Assembly: GCF_014195325.1 (NCBI RefSeq)
Contig: NZ_JACIBK010000012.1
Coordinates: 1 to 64,000, forward strand
From: Rhizobium sp. BK650
GTDB lineage: Bacteria; Pseudomonadota; Alphaproteobacteria; Rhizobiales; Rhizobiaceae
Reading direction: 5' to 3'
Length of the DNA: 64,000 bases
Each line of letters begins with the position of its first letter. The first letter of the stretch is position 1. The notes beneath the pieces were generated by a model. The model made no database searches. It was given only the letters and a program-made list of their open reading frames with translations, and was not told the DNA's origin. Below are positions 23,972-32,593 of this stretch, one piece after another. A program made the position numbers and the translations under genes.

Positions 23972-24784
23972 CGTAGGCAACGATCTGACACTCGAACTCT
24001 GGTCTTCAAGCGGATTGAGCCGAGCTTCGATGCCACGTATCTCCTGTGAAAGCAGGGTCACAAGCTCAGGAATGCGCTCCGGCGTCAAACGCGCGCTCGT
24101 CAAGTTGATCGCAATCGAAGCGACAGCATCGCGCCCTGGTGGCAGGATCGGCAGGGCGATTGCGGAAATTCCGGCTACGAGCTCGCCGTCATCAAGGGCA
24201 AATCCAGTCTGGCGAATTTTTTGTATGTCATCCTTGACCTTCCTGACGGTCAAGCCGTCGTATTTTCCGAAGAGCGGTTCGTTGGTCGCAAGGACAATCT
24301 CAATCTCCGTTTCCGGTAGGAAGGACAGGATTGCCTGGCTCGCCGGCCCGACGCCCATCGGAATCTGGCCACCGACATGGCCGGTCAGACTATCAATCAT
24401 ATAGGATCCTTGCTGACGGTCGACGCAGACTGCGTTGAAACCGGAACGTGCCATCAGAAAGATCGGGTCGCCGGTTGCTGCCGCAAGCCGCATCAGGGCA
24501 GGGCGAGCGAGTTGACGCAGGCCCGTGCCATCGGCGGCGGTTGCACCCATCGCAAACAGTGCAAGGCCGAGCCGATAGCGCTTGGTTTGCCGTTCGCGTT
24601 CGACGAGCCCGTGGCGTTCGAGCGCCGTGACGATGCGATGCACGGTCGGCTGTTTTAGTCCCATTACCTCCTCGATCGAGGTCATGGTCAGTCCGGTTTG
24701 CCCACTGTCTCCTAAGAGCTTGAGGATCGCCACCGCCCTGTCGAGCAGCTGCGTGCCCGTCGCCGTACCATCTTCCTTCGCCAT
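23954..24784 (-). CDS. IclR-family transcriptional regulator
   Basis: A 276-aa regulator with winged HTH QLLDRAVAILKLLGDSGQTG, SIEEVMGLKQPTVHRIVTAL and the effector domain (TGDPIFLMARSGFNAVCVDR, GGQIPMGVGPASQAIL, ELVAGISAIALPI). GAGGA lies six bases before the ATG at 24784. It converges with the HAD gene (18-bp overlap). It is the only regulator inside the island and is the best candidate for the shared 15-bp palindrome (IclR sites are commonly about 15-bp palindromes). The 24785-25073 gap upstream holds no gene I can support. Confidence 0.85.
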   Translation of the reverse strand: MAKEDGTATGTQLLDRAVAILKLLGDSGQTGLTMTSIEEVMGLKQPTVHRIVTALERHGLVERERQTKRYRLGLALFAMGATAADGTGLRQLARPALMRLAAATGDPIFLMARSGFNAVCVDRQQGSYMIDSLTGHVGGQIPMGVGPASQAILSFLPETEIEIVLATNEPLFGKYDGLTVRKVKDDIQKIRQTGFALDDGELVAGISAIALPILPPGRDAVASIAINLTSARLTPERIPELVTLLSQEIRGIEARLNPLEDQSSSVRSLPTSTPRS

Positions 24785-25073
24785 GTCGGTCCTCGTTCCA
24801 CGTCCCGTGTGATTCCTTATACGACACGGCGCCATTGTAAACGCTTGAGAGGACACGGGTCGGGCACACGCGGGACTCCCCGAGCTCCCCTACCGCCAGA
24901 TCGGCTATGTCGAGCCCATGAGCGGCAGAAGGATTGGAAATTTCGGCGAGAAGCCTTTTAAGAAGCGGCCTTTCAGTTCGTGAACTGCCTGCCTTTTGAA
25001 ACCAAATATTTACAGCATAAGAATTGCCTCCCGCGGCCGTCTCAAACCGGCAACCAGAGCAAGCGAGAGGTGA

Positions 25074-26408
25074 CTATGCATTGTATACGCTTAGGGCGCT
25101 GTAGAGATCGGAGGATCCGCGGTCGATGCCAAATCGGCTTGCCGCCTCAAGCAGTGCCTCGGCCTGCTTCCCGTCAACCGGGGATTTTTTCGTAAGAGCT
25201 CGGAATTTGGCCTCGAACATCGCAGGGGCAAGCGGGCTCAGCGGCTCGCCTCGCGGTGAGAGCACTTCTTGCTGTTCGATCAGACCCTTCCCCACAATCG
25301 TCACGCGCGCCGGGGTCGATGCAGGAAAGGCATGTTCATAATTCCTGGAGCTTACAAGCTTGATCCGACGGGCGAGCGCGATGACGGAAGCGTCGCCCAG
25401 ATGTTCTTCCTTCAGTGGCAGCAGCGCCTGTTCGCCATGGACGAGCGCGAGCGCAACACAAAAGGGTATGCTGTATTGCGCGGCCTCACTCGTTGAGGGG
25501 TCTGGAACATTGGGTAAGGACAGTGCTCTTTCGAAGGTCTCCACGAGGATCGTATCGATCTCGCGCCCGCGTAACGACATTCGAACCTGAAGCGCCAGCG
25601 CCCCGTCGATCGCAGCATGGGCCCAGCGGCAACAACTGTAGAGTTTGAAATAGGCGCCCTCGATCGCCCAAGCGTCGTTCAGCGAGCCAACAAGGCGTTC
25701 CCTGTCATAGATGTCGGTGTCATCCAATATGTCGGTAGGTCCGCGATGACCGGCCTTGGCCAGCATCACCGCCTGGATGCCGTTTGCCGTCGCCCACGGT
25801 ATTCCCTCCTTCACCGTATGTCCGATGCGGGTGAAACCGGTCGCAGGCTGAGACGTGGACGTCTGGCCCGTGATCGCGAGTGCATGACTCATGATGTCCG
25901 CCGAAAGCCCGCATAGCCACGCGGTTGCCGCCGCGACCCCATATCCGCACCATAGGCCGCTGTCGGTAGTTCGAAGCGCATCGATATCGCGCGAACCCGA
26001 TACACGCACGGCTACCTCGTAGCCAAGCGCGATGGCGGTCAAGATTGCTACCGCGCCTGCTCCGCTGTGCTCAGCGCAGGCGAGCACCGAGGGGACGATG
26101 GCAGCGGCCGGATGGCCGGAGGCCAGTCGATGGCCGTCGTCGAGATCGAGCGCAGCAGCGAAGGTGGCGTTAACAAAGGCGGCTCCAGCAGCGGTCGAGC
26201 GCCGTCTGGAAAACCAGATGCTGCAGTCTCCGCCTCCCCAAACGAGCGGAGCACCTATCAGGGAAGCCTTTCCAGCCTTGGTTGCGGCTCCAGCAGCGGC
26301 GGCACCGATCGTGTCGACAAGCGTTCGTCGGGTGGCGTCCAGCACGTGAGCCGGTGCGACTGAAACCGACGTGCACAGGGTTGCGAGGTGGCTGGTTACG
26401 AAGGCCAT
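25074..26408 (-). CDS. MmgE/PrpD-family protein
   Basis: A 444-aa protein of the 2-methylcitrate dehydratase / cis-aconitate decarboxylase fold. Visible blocks are ATRRTLVDTIGAAAAGAATK, AAFVNATFAAALDLDDGHR, SGHPAAAIVPSVLA, HTVKEGIPWATANGIQAVML and YFKLYSCCRWAHAAIDGAL. Family members dehydrate or decarboxylate small tricarboxylates, and several sit in amino-acid catabolic operons. The exact reaction here is unknown. The ATG at 26408 matches the usual N-terminus; an upstream start (26504) adds 32 unlikely residues. It is divergent from the oxidase operon with the 15-bp palindrome between them. Confidence 0.8.
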   Translation of the reverse strand: MAFVTSHLATLCTSVSVAPAHVLDATRRTLVDTIGAAAAGAATKAGKASLIGAPLVWGGGDCSIWFSRRRSTAAGAAFVNATFAAALDLDDGHRLASGHPAAAIVPSVLACAEHSGAGAVAILTAIALGYEVAVRVSGSRDIDALRTTDSGLWCGYGVAAATAWLCGLSADIMSHALAITGQTSTSQPATGFTRIGHTVKEGIPWATANGIQAVMLAKAGHRGPTDILDDTDIYDRERLVGSLNDAWAIEGAYFKLYSCCRWAHAAIDGALALQVRMSLRGREIDTILVETFERALSLPNVPDPSTSEAAQYSIPFCVALALVHGEQALLPLKEEHLGDASVIALARRIKLVSSRNYEHAFPASTPARVTIVGKGLIEQQEVLSPRGEPLSPLAPAMFEAKFRALTKKSPVDGKQAEALLEAASRFGIDRGSSDLYSALSVYNA

Positions 26409-26498
26409 CTCATCATGCGCCTTACTCTCACAGGTAGTAGTCAACTTTAGAACATCCCAGGTTAGAAGCCGATTGCCCGAATAGCTGTGAATATATAA

Positions 26499-26513
26499 AT
26501 TCATATTGTGGAT
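26499..26513. promoter_or_regulatory. 15-bp palindrome ATTCATATTGTGGAT between the MmgE/PrpD gene and the oxidase operon
   Basis: It differs from the reverse complement of the site at 18792-18806 at one position only. It lies 91 bases upstream of the MmgE start and 41 bases upstream of the 2Fe-2S protein start, so it could control both directions. Confidence 0.55.
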
Positions 26514-26554
26514 ATAGATCTTGTCAACACGGAATCGGAGTGGCGAGTTTAATC

Positions 26555-26857
26555 ATGGCATTGGTCAGAGGCGGCCGGGTTCGGCCTGATATACGCGAGG
26601 GGACCTCACTCAACATCTTCGTTGACGGCCGGTTGGTGCGCTCCCGTGTCGGCGAAACCGTGTTGACAGCCCTGAGGTCTGATCCCGGTCACGTCCGCGA
26701 GTTCGAATTCATGGACGAAGTCCGAGCCGGTTTCTGCCTGATGGGTGCCTGCCAGGATTGTTGGCTCTGGCGCGAGGGTGGTGAACGTCTGCGGGCGTGC
26801 ACAAGTGAGGTCGAAGCTGACATGCGTCTTCTGACTCGATTGCAGGAGGCGCTATGA
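26555..26857 (+). CDS. 2Fe-2S subunit of a three-part FAD amine/amino-acid dehydrogenase
   Basis: A 100-aa ferredoxin-like protein (HcnA / opine-oxidase small-subunit type). It starts MALVRGGRVRPDIREGTSLN and has the cluster motif GFCLMGACQDCWLWREGGER with a late Cys (LRACTSEV), giving the C-x4-C-x2-C ... C pattern. In such complexes it takes electrons from FAD. A GTG start at 26540 is equally possible. Its stop overlaps the FAD-protein start (ATGATGA), so the three subunit genes are coupled. Confidence 0.8.
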   Translation: MALVRGGRVRPDIREGTSLNIFVDGRLVRSRVGETVLTALRSDPGHVREFEFMDEVRAGFCLMGACQDCWLWREGGERLRACTSEVEADMRLLTRLQEAL

Positions 26858-28233
26858 TGAAACAGGCACAGCCAATCGTGATCATCGGCGCCGGTCCGGC
26901 CGGCATCGCTGCGGCCACGATGATCGCCGATGCCGGTCATCGTCCCGTCATGATAGACGAAGGGCGGGCGGCGGGCGGTCAGATCTTTCGTCAGCCTCAT
27001 CCGGAATTCCTGCGGCCTCCCGGCGATATTTATGGTTTCGATGCAAGGCGAGAACAGGCCTTCCGGGCCGATGTCGCAGATCTGAATCCCGCCGTTGATT
27101 ATCGATCCGAAACGACAGTCTGGAGCGCCGAAACCGGTCTGCTCCATTTGGCGAACCGCGGGCGCGCGTTCGTCCAGCCCTGGTCCCGGTTGATCGTCGC
27201 GGCCGGTGCCATGGACCGCGTACTACCGACCGAGGGATGGACGGCGCCCGGCGTCTACAGTCTCGGTGGCGCCCAGATTTCCCTCAAAGCCGAGGCGTCG
27301 TTGATTGGTCGGAACGTCATCTTTGCAGGCACCGGACCGCTCCTCTATCTGGTCGCCTATCAATATGCCAAGGCGGGGGCGAATGTCCCGGCCGTGCTCG
27401 AGACTGCAAAACCTTTCGACAATCTGTCGCTCCTGCCAGCACTGGCATCTGGCGGCGCAACGTTTGCGCGCGGTCTCTATTATATCGCCTGGCTTCACGC
27501 CCGCGGCATTCCGGTGCTGACGGGCGTCGTTCCCCTAGAGGTGACGCGTGCAGGTGATGGGCGCGTGAACGGATTGGCGTTCCGCCACGGAGCGCGCCGA
27601 CTATTCCTCGGCTGTGACGCGCTTGCGCTGGGGCACGGTTTGAAAGCGGAGACCCAGATCGCCGACCTCCTCGGCGTCGACTTCTATTTCAATTCGCAGC
27701 AGAGGCAATGGCTGCCGACGATCGACATGGACGGGCGCTCGTCGATCCCGAATGTCTATCTTGCAGGGGATGGGGCTTCTGTTCGCGGGAGCGCTGTTGC
27801 CGCAGCGAGTGGTAGGCTGGCAGCATCGGCCCTGCTTCGGGACGCTGGACACAGAGACGAAGGGATAGCGAGCCGCGACCGGCGCATGATTGCAAGATCG
27901 ATGCGCTTCCGTAATGCCCTCGACCGCGCCTTTCCGTTTCCATCTGATATCGCCGGAACGTTACCGGACAAGACGATGATCTGCCGCTGCGAGGGACTGA
28001 CAGCAGGTGATATCCGCCACACCGTCGTCACATCCGGCGAATTCGACATTAATCGTATCAAGGCCTTCTGCCGCCTCGGGATGGGACGGTGCCAGGGGCG
28101 TATCTGCGGACCAGCGGCCACCGAGCTCATTGCGACGGTTGCTCGGATAGATGTGAGCGCGGTCGGCCGGCTGCGCGGCCAGGCGCCGATCAAGCCGATC
28201 CCTCTGCGGGATCTGACGGAGGTTGGAGCATGA
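26854..28233 (+). CDS. FAD/NAD(P)-binding subunit with C-terminal BFD-like 2Fe-2S domain (HcnB/OoxA type)
   Basis: A 459-aa protein. The N-terminal dinucleotide site is PIVIIGAGPAGIAAATMIAD. A second GxGxxG-like element is NVIFAGTGPLLYLVAYQYAK. NVYLAGDGASVRGSAVAAAS is the FAD-closing motif. The C-terminal end has CRCEGLTAGDI and CRLGMGRCQGRICG, four cysteines in the BFD-type [2Fe-2S] arrangement. The subunit corresponds to HcnB of HCN synthase and OoxA/NoxA of octopine/nopaline oxidase. It lies between the small iron-sulfur protein and the amino-acid oxidase-type protein with overlapping stops and starts. Confidence 0.85.
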   Translation: MMKQAQPIVIIGAGPAGIAAATMIADAGHRPVMIDEGRAAGGQIFRQPHPEFLRPPGDIYGFDARREQAFRADVADLNPAVDYRSETTVWSAETGLLHLANRGRAFVQPWSRLIVAAGAMDRVLPTEGWTAPGVYSLGGAQISLKAEASLIGRNVIFAGTGPLLYLVAYQYAKAGANVPAVLETAKPFDNLSLLPALASGGATFARGLYYIAWLHARGIPVLTGVVPLEVTRAGDGRVNGLAFRHGARRLFLGCDALALGHGLKAETQIADLLGVDFYFNSQQRQWLPTIDMDGRSSIPNVYLAGDGASVRGSAVAAASGRLAASALLRDAGHRDEGIASRDRRMIARSMRFRNALDRAFPFPSDIAGTLPDKTMICRCEGLTAGDIRHTVVTSGEFDINRIKAFCRLGMGRCQGRICGPAATELIATVARIDVSAVGRLRGQAPIKPIPLRDLTEVGA

Positions 28234-29381
28234 CTGCGTCCTTCGACATCGCGATCGTTGGTGGTGGTCTCGCTGGCTGTTCGACAGCCCTGCATGCATG
28301 CCGCATGGGTGGCTCGGCCGTGCTTCTCGAGCGCGGTCGCTGCGGCGCCCAGGCGAGCGGTGTGAACTATGGCGGCGTGCGCCAGCAGGGGCGGCACTCG
28401 GCCGAACTCGCGCTTTCCCGCCGCAGCCGTTCGATCTGGGGAAATCTGCATGAACTGGTCGGCAGTGACTGCGAATTCAGGGTGACCGGCCATCTGAAGC
28501 TCGCACGTGACGAGACGGACATGGACGATCTCTTGGTCCACAAGGCGGAACTTCATACCCATGGAATCGAGGCCGATCTCTTGGGCGCCGCCGACCTGCG
28601 CCGGCGCTTCCCTTATGTCGCGCCGACCTACGCCGGGGGATCCTTCTGCGCTGAAGATGGCCAGGCCAATCCTCGCCTTGTCGCTCCGGCCTTCGCGCGG
28701 GCCGCCGCCGCTCTCGGCGCTGATATCCGGGAGTGCTGCGCCGTCGATCAGATCGAGGTCTCGGACCAGGGCTTTCTGCTATGGCTCAGGGGCGATCCGG
28801 TTCCGGTTAGGGCGCGTCGGCTGGTCAATACCGCCGGCGCCTGGGGCGCTGCAATCGCAGCGTTACTCGGCGACTACGTCGACGAAACGGTGATGGCGCC
28901 AAACATGGCTGTGACGGAACCAATTGCACCGCTGATCGGCCCCAATCTCGGCATTTGTGGCGGCGGCATTTATATCCGCCAGACCCGGCAGGGAAGCGTC
29001 GTCTTCGGAAGCGGGCTCGGGGTTGCCGACCGAGACCGATTGAAGGCAAGGCCTCTTGCCGACGTCACGCGGGAGGCAGCGCGATCGGCGATCGCCATGG
29101 TCCCGCAGCTTGCCAACGTTCTGCTCGTCAGGACCTGGACAGGCATAGAGGGGCGCATGACCGATGGCCTGCCTGTGGTCGGGCCGAGCCCGCGCGTTAA
29201 GGGACTTTTTCACGCCTTCGGCTTTTCCGGTCACGGCTTCCAGCTCGGTCCCGCAGTCGGTGCTGTGCTCGCCGAACTCAGTCTCTGCGGTCACTCGCCG
29301 ACAGATATCGATGGGCTCTCGATGAGCCGCTTCGAGAAGCGCTCTGCCGCATCGCCCGCGGCAGGTCCTTATTCAGCCTGA
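28230..29381 (+). CDS. D-amino-acid-oxidase-fold FAD subunit (HcnC/OoxB type)
   Basis: A 383-aa FAD protein of the DAO superfamily. FDIAIVGGGLAGCSTALHAC is the dinucleotide motif, followed by AVLLERGRCGAQASGVNYGG and RQQGRHSAELALS. RLVNTAGAWGAAIAALL and LVRTWTGIEGRMTDGLPVVG, GLFHAFGFSGHGFQLGPAVG are the substrate and FAD C-terminal blocks. Such subunits oxidise amino acids or opines at the alpha-C-N bond. ATGA overlaps the upstream stop. Gene order (small Fe-S, FAD, DAO) equals hcnABC; hydrogen cyanide synthase from glycine is an alternative, but the adjacent racemase and transporter favour catabolism. Confidence 0.85.
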   Translation: MTASFDIAIVGGGLAGCSTALHACRMGGSAVLLERGRCGAQASGVNYGGVRQQGRHSAELALSRRSRSIWGNLHELVGSDCEFRVTGHLKLARDETDMDDLLVHKAELHTHGIEADLLGAADLRRRFPYVAPTYAGGSFCAEDGQANPRLVAPAFARAAAALGADIRECCAVDQIEVSDQGFLLWLRGDPVPVRARRLVNTAGAWGAAIAALLGDYVDETVMAPNMAVTEPIAPLIGPNLGICGGGIYIRQTRQGSVVFGSGLGVADRDRLKARPLADVTREAARSAIAMVPQLANVLLVRTWTGIEGRMTDGLPVVGPSPRVKGLFHAFGFSGHGFQLGPAVGAVLAELSLCGHSPTDIDGLSMSRFEKRSAASPAAGPYSA

Positions 29382-29408
29382 CAACCATGAACAAATGAGG
29401 GAACAGAC

Positions 29409-30290
29409 ATGCAGCATTTCATTTGTGGATTGCTCGGTGGCGCTATTGGGTTCGCCGTCGCACTCCAAGCGGATCCATCGGTGGCGACGGATCCTGCCTA
29501 TCATCTTGTTGAAGCCGGGGTCCTGTCGGTTGCCATCACCGGCGACATGCCGGGTTTAGTGACACGCAACGGCAAGCTTGCCGGTTATGATGGAGATATC
29601 CTGCAGATCGTCGCCGAACGGCTCAATCTAAAGATCCGACCGGTGCCGATGGAATGGTCGGGTGCGATCGCCGCCGTGCAAACCGGCCGTGTCGACATTA
29701 TCGGCGGCAACGTCGCCTGGACGAAACAGCGTGCCGAGACGTTGTCCTTGACCGACCCGACCGGTTACTTCCAGAATGGCATCACCTCGCCCAAGGAAGC
29801 CGCCTGGCACGAGCTGAAGGATCTTGAAAACCGCAAGGTCGGGTCGATGACCGGGTTTTCCTTCCTGCCCGAGCTTAGGAGGATCAGCGGCCTCCAGCTG
29901 TCGCTCTATGACAGTTCCGACGCTGCCCTGCGCGATCTTCTCGCCGGTCGTATTGAAGCGCTTGTCGGCGACCCGCCGGTGATCGACTACGCGCTTGCCA
30001 AGAACCCCGGCTGGGGGCTGGTCAACCTGCCCTTCACTGATGACAATCCTGACTATCCGCTGTTGACCGGTCTCGGACGGCAATATGTCTTTGGCCTGTC
30101 GAAGGAGAACGCGCCGCTCGCGGCTGCGGTGAGTGCGCAGATCCGTGACCTCTGGACCTCCTGCACCATCAACGCGATCGGCGAGCGCTACGGCAATCTC
30201 AATCGAGCGAACTACACTCCCTCAGCCGTGAATTTTCGCGTCGGCATCGACCGACCGGCCGACTGGACACCGCCGGTTTGCGGGAAGTAG
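29409..30290 (+). CDS. Polar amino-acid ABC transporter, periplasmic binding protein
   Basis: A 293-aa family-3 solute-binding protein. The N-terminal signal (MQHFICGLLGGAIGFAVALQ) leads to a mature part with GVLSVAITGDMPGLVTRNGK, GYDGDILQIVAERLNLKIRP and TGRVDIIGGNVAWTKQRAET. These are the two-lobe signatures of amino-acid or opine receptors. GAGGGA precedes the ATG, 27 bases after the oxidase stop. With the following ATPase and two permeases it forms a complete importer in one operon with the oxidase. The ligand cannot be deduced from sequence. Confidence 0.85.
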   Translation: MQHFICGLLGGAIGFAVALQADPSVATDPAYHLVEAGVLSVAITGDMPGLVTRNGKLAGYDGDILQIVAERLNLKIRPVPMEWSGAIAAVQTGRVDIIGGNVAWTKQRAETLSLTDPTGYFQNGITSPKEAAWHELKDLENRKVGSMTGFSFLPELRRISGLQLSLYDSSDAALRDLLAGRIEALVGDPPVIDYALAKNPGWGLVNLPFTDDNPDYPLLTGLGRQYVFGLSKENAPLAAAVSAQIRDLWTSCTINAIGERYGNLNRANYTPSAVNFRVGIDRPADWTPPVCGK

Positions 30291-30351
30291 CTGGGTCGCG
30301 GCCGGTCAAGCCGGCCGCTCATCTTCCTCTCATTTCGACAAGGAGGCGGAC

Positions 30352-31131
30352 ATGGCCGCCGAATATCTTCTCGACGTCGTCGGCCTCGGCAAGGCCTATG
30401 GTCACCACACGGTCCTGAGTGACGTGTCTTTTGCGCTCAGTCGCGGTGAACGTGTCGCACTCATCGGCCCGAGTGGCTCAGGCAAGTCGACTTGCCTTAG
30501 GGCCATCAACTATCTCGAACCCCCGACGGCGGGGGATATCCGCCTGGATGGGCGCGCAATCGGCAGACACGCGGACGGTCGTCGCATGAGCGATCTGGAG
30601 CTCGCGCCGCAGCGCGCCGAGATCGGCATGGTGTTTCAGCATTTCCATCTGTGGCCCCACCTGAGCGTTCGCGCCAATGTCGCATTGCAGCCGCGAAAGG
30701 TACGCGGTGTGCCGTGCGGCGAAGCCAGCCGCCTGGCGGAGGCGATGCTCGCCAAGGTCCATCTCAGCCATAAGGTCGACGAGATGCCCGAGCGCCTGTC
30801 CGGCGGTCAGCAGCAGCGCGTGGCGATCGCCCGGGCACTTGCCCAGCAACCCAAGCTCCTGTTGTTCGACGAGCCGACCTCGGCGCTTGATCCAGAGCTC
30901 GTGGGTGAGGTTTTAAGCGTCATCAAGGAACTCGCGGTGGAGGGAAGGGCGATGATGCTCGTCACCCACGAAATCGCCTTCGCACGCGAAGTCGCCGATC
31001 GCATCCTTTTCATCGATGGCGGTCGCGTTGTCGAGCACGGACCGGCGAGAGATCTTCTCGATCATCCGCAATCGCCACGCCTCAGGCAATTCCTGGTGAA
31101 CCTGTCGCAGGGAAGGCGCCGCGATGGATAA
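30352..31131 (+). CDS. Amino-acid ABC transporter ATP-binding protein (GlnQ type)
   Basis: A 259-aa ATPase. Walker A is LIGPSGSGKST, the signature is RLSGGQQQRVAIARAL, Walker B is LLLFDEPTSALDPELVG, and the switch His is in MLVTHEIAFAREVADR. An insert IGRHADGRRMSDLE before the Q-loop resembles members for basic amino acids and opines (HisP/OccP), where an H-rich stretch of this kind occurs. AGGAGG lies seven bases before the ATG. It overlaps the first permease by eight bases. Confidence 0.9.
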   Translation: MAAEYLLDVVGLGKAYGHHTVLSDVSFALSRGERVALIGPSGSGKSTCLRAINYLEPPTAGDIRLDGRAIGRHADGRRMSDLELAPQRAEIGMVFQHFHLWPHLSVRANVALQPRKVRGVPCGEASRLAEAMLAKVHLSHKVDEMPERLSGGQQQRVAIARALAQQPKLLLFDEPTSALDPELVGEVLSVIKELAVEGRAMMLVTHEIAFAREVADRILFIDGGRVVEHGPARDLLDHPQSPRLRQFLVNLSQGRRRDG

Positions 31132-31774
31132 GCTCCTCCTGCAGAGAATTACCGAAGCACTGTTGACGGGTGCATGGGTCACTGTCGAAGTGACGATCGG
31201 AGCCCTGAGCGTGGCGATCGTCATCGGTCTTGGCCTTGCGACGATCGCAGTCCTGTCGAAGAGCCGCTGGATTCATCTACCGATCCGTATCTATGTTGAG
31301 GCTCTGCGCAACGTGCCGAGCCTGACATTCCTGTTTCTTCTTTATTTCGGGCTTGCGGCGGCGGGGATCAGGCTTTCCTCAATGGTAGCCGCGGTTACGG
31401 GGCTCGGATTGATCGGCGGCGCTGTTACCGTCGATATCTTCCGTTCGAGCTTCCAGTCGGTTCCCGTTGGTCAGAAGGAGGCCGCCGCATCGATAGGGCT
31501 GACCCCCTTTGCCTGCTTCAGGCATATCATTTTGCCGCAGGGCCTGCGGCTCGCCCTTCCGTCGATTGGGAACTACGCCGTTGGCCTTGTCAAGGACACC
31601 TCGCTTGTTGCGGCAATCGCAGCGCCAGAGGTGATGTTCAACGCGCGTCAACTGGTCAACGAAACCTTCGAAACCGCGTTGATCTATGGCTGTGCTGCAG
31701 CCGTCTATCTTGTCCTGACGATGGTTGTCGCCGGATCGGTCTCCCTCGTGGAACGCAAACTGGAGACACCGTGA
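31124..31774 (+). CDS. Amino-acid ABC transporter permease 1
   Basis: A 216-aa HisM/GlnP-type permease with five predicted membrane helices. The EAA loop that contacts the ATPase is GQKEAAASIGLTPFACFRHI followed by ILPQGLRLALPSIGN. ALRNVPSLTFLFLLYFGL is the typical start of helix 2. It overlaps the ATPase end and is followed immediately by the second permease. Two different permeases imply a heterodimeric channel. Confidence 0.9.
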   Translation: MDKLLLQRITEALLTGAWVTVEVTIGALSVAIVIGLGLATIAVLSKSRWIHLPIRIYVEALRNVPSLTFLFLLYFGLAAAGIRLSSMVAAVTGLGLIGGAVTVDIFRSSFQSVPVGQKEAAASIGLTPFACFRHIILPQGLRLALPSIGNYAVGLVKDTSLVAAIAAPEVMFNARQLVNETFETALIYGCAAAVYLVLTMVVAGSVSLVERKLETP

Positions 31775-32490
31775 TGTTTTTCGATACGATCTTGGCCAAT
31801 CTCGGGGATTGGGGGCCGCGCATGCTCTCAGGCCTGCGTCAGACGCTGGTGCTGACGGCAGCAGGCTTCTGCCTCGCGTTCCTGCTGGCGCTCGTGCTTG
31901 AATATTTTCGCTCGCGCCGTTTGGCGGCGTTACGCCTCGTCGCCCGCGTCTATATAGCCGTCGCGCGCGGCCTACCGATCCTCGTCATCTTCTATCTGAT
32001 TTATTTCGCGTTACCGGGTGCAGGGATCACACTGCCGGCGGAGGCGGCCGCCGTGATCGGGCTTGCCTTGGTCTATGCGGCCTATCTATCGGAAGTGTTC
32101 CGAGCCGGCCTTGATGCGATCCCGGGGGGCCAACGGGAGGCAGCGTTCGCAAGCGGACTGACGCCGTTTCAGACTTTCCGCCTGATCCTCCTGCCGCAGG
32201 CGATCCGCCACACAGTCGCTCCGCTCTTGATCAATCTCGTGTCGCTCTTGAAGGACAGCTCGATCGCTGCCCTCATTGCCGTCCCAGAATTGACGTTAGC
32301 CTCTCGTGAAATCATGTCGGAAAGTTTTATGCCTCTTCATGTCTTTGCGCTCACGGCAGTGCTTTATTTCTGCCTTGCCTGGCCGGCCTCGCTCGTAGCC
32401 CGTCACATCGAATGGCGCTTCCGCTTCCCTGCTTCGAAAGCACCATCATCACCGACCGATGCCTTGACCCCCGCCAAACTGTCTTCGTGA
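31774..32490 (+). CDS. Amino-acid ABC transporter permease 2
   Basis: A 238-aa HisQ/GlnP-type permease (a GTG three bases earlier, at 31771, is an equally good start). The helix-2 region is VARGLPILVIFYLIYFAL and the EAA loop is GGQREAAFASGLTPFQTFRL, then ILLPQAIRHTVAPLLIN. It ends the transporter operon. The convergent gene begins 103 bases away, and no strong terminator is visible between them. Confidence 0.9.
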   Translation: MFFDTILANLGDWGPRMLSGLRQTLVLTAAGFCLAFLLALVLEYFRSRRLAALRLVARVYIAVARGLPILVIFYLIYFALPGAGITLPAEAAAVIGLALVYAAYLSEVFRAGLDAIPGGQREAAFASGLTPFQTFRLILLPQAIRHTVAPLLINLVSLLKDSSIAALIAVPELTLASREIMSESFMPLHVFALTAVLYFCLAWPASLVARHIEWRFRFPASKAPSSPTDALTPAKLSS

Positions 32491-32593
32491 CGGCCTATTT
32501 GCTGTCGCCAAGAGGGAACGGGATGAAAAGGTATGCGGCGATGCCGCTGAATGTGACGATTCACATCTGGTCGACGCCCGCTCTTCGCTCCAC

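Noticed and set aside
24785..25073. Gene remnant between IclR and MmgE genes
   Set aside because: A short open stretch near 24890-24980 is present, but no start, ribosome site or recognisable family supports a gene.
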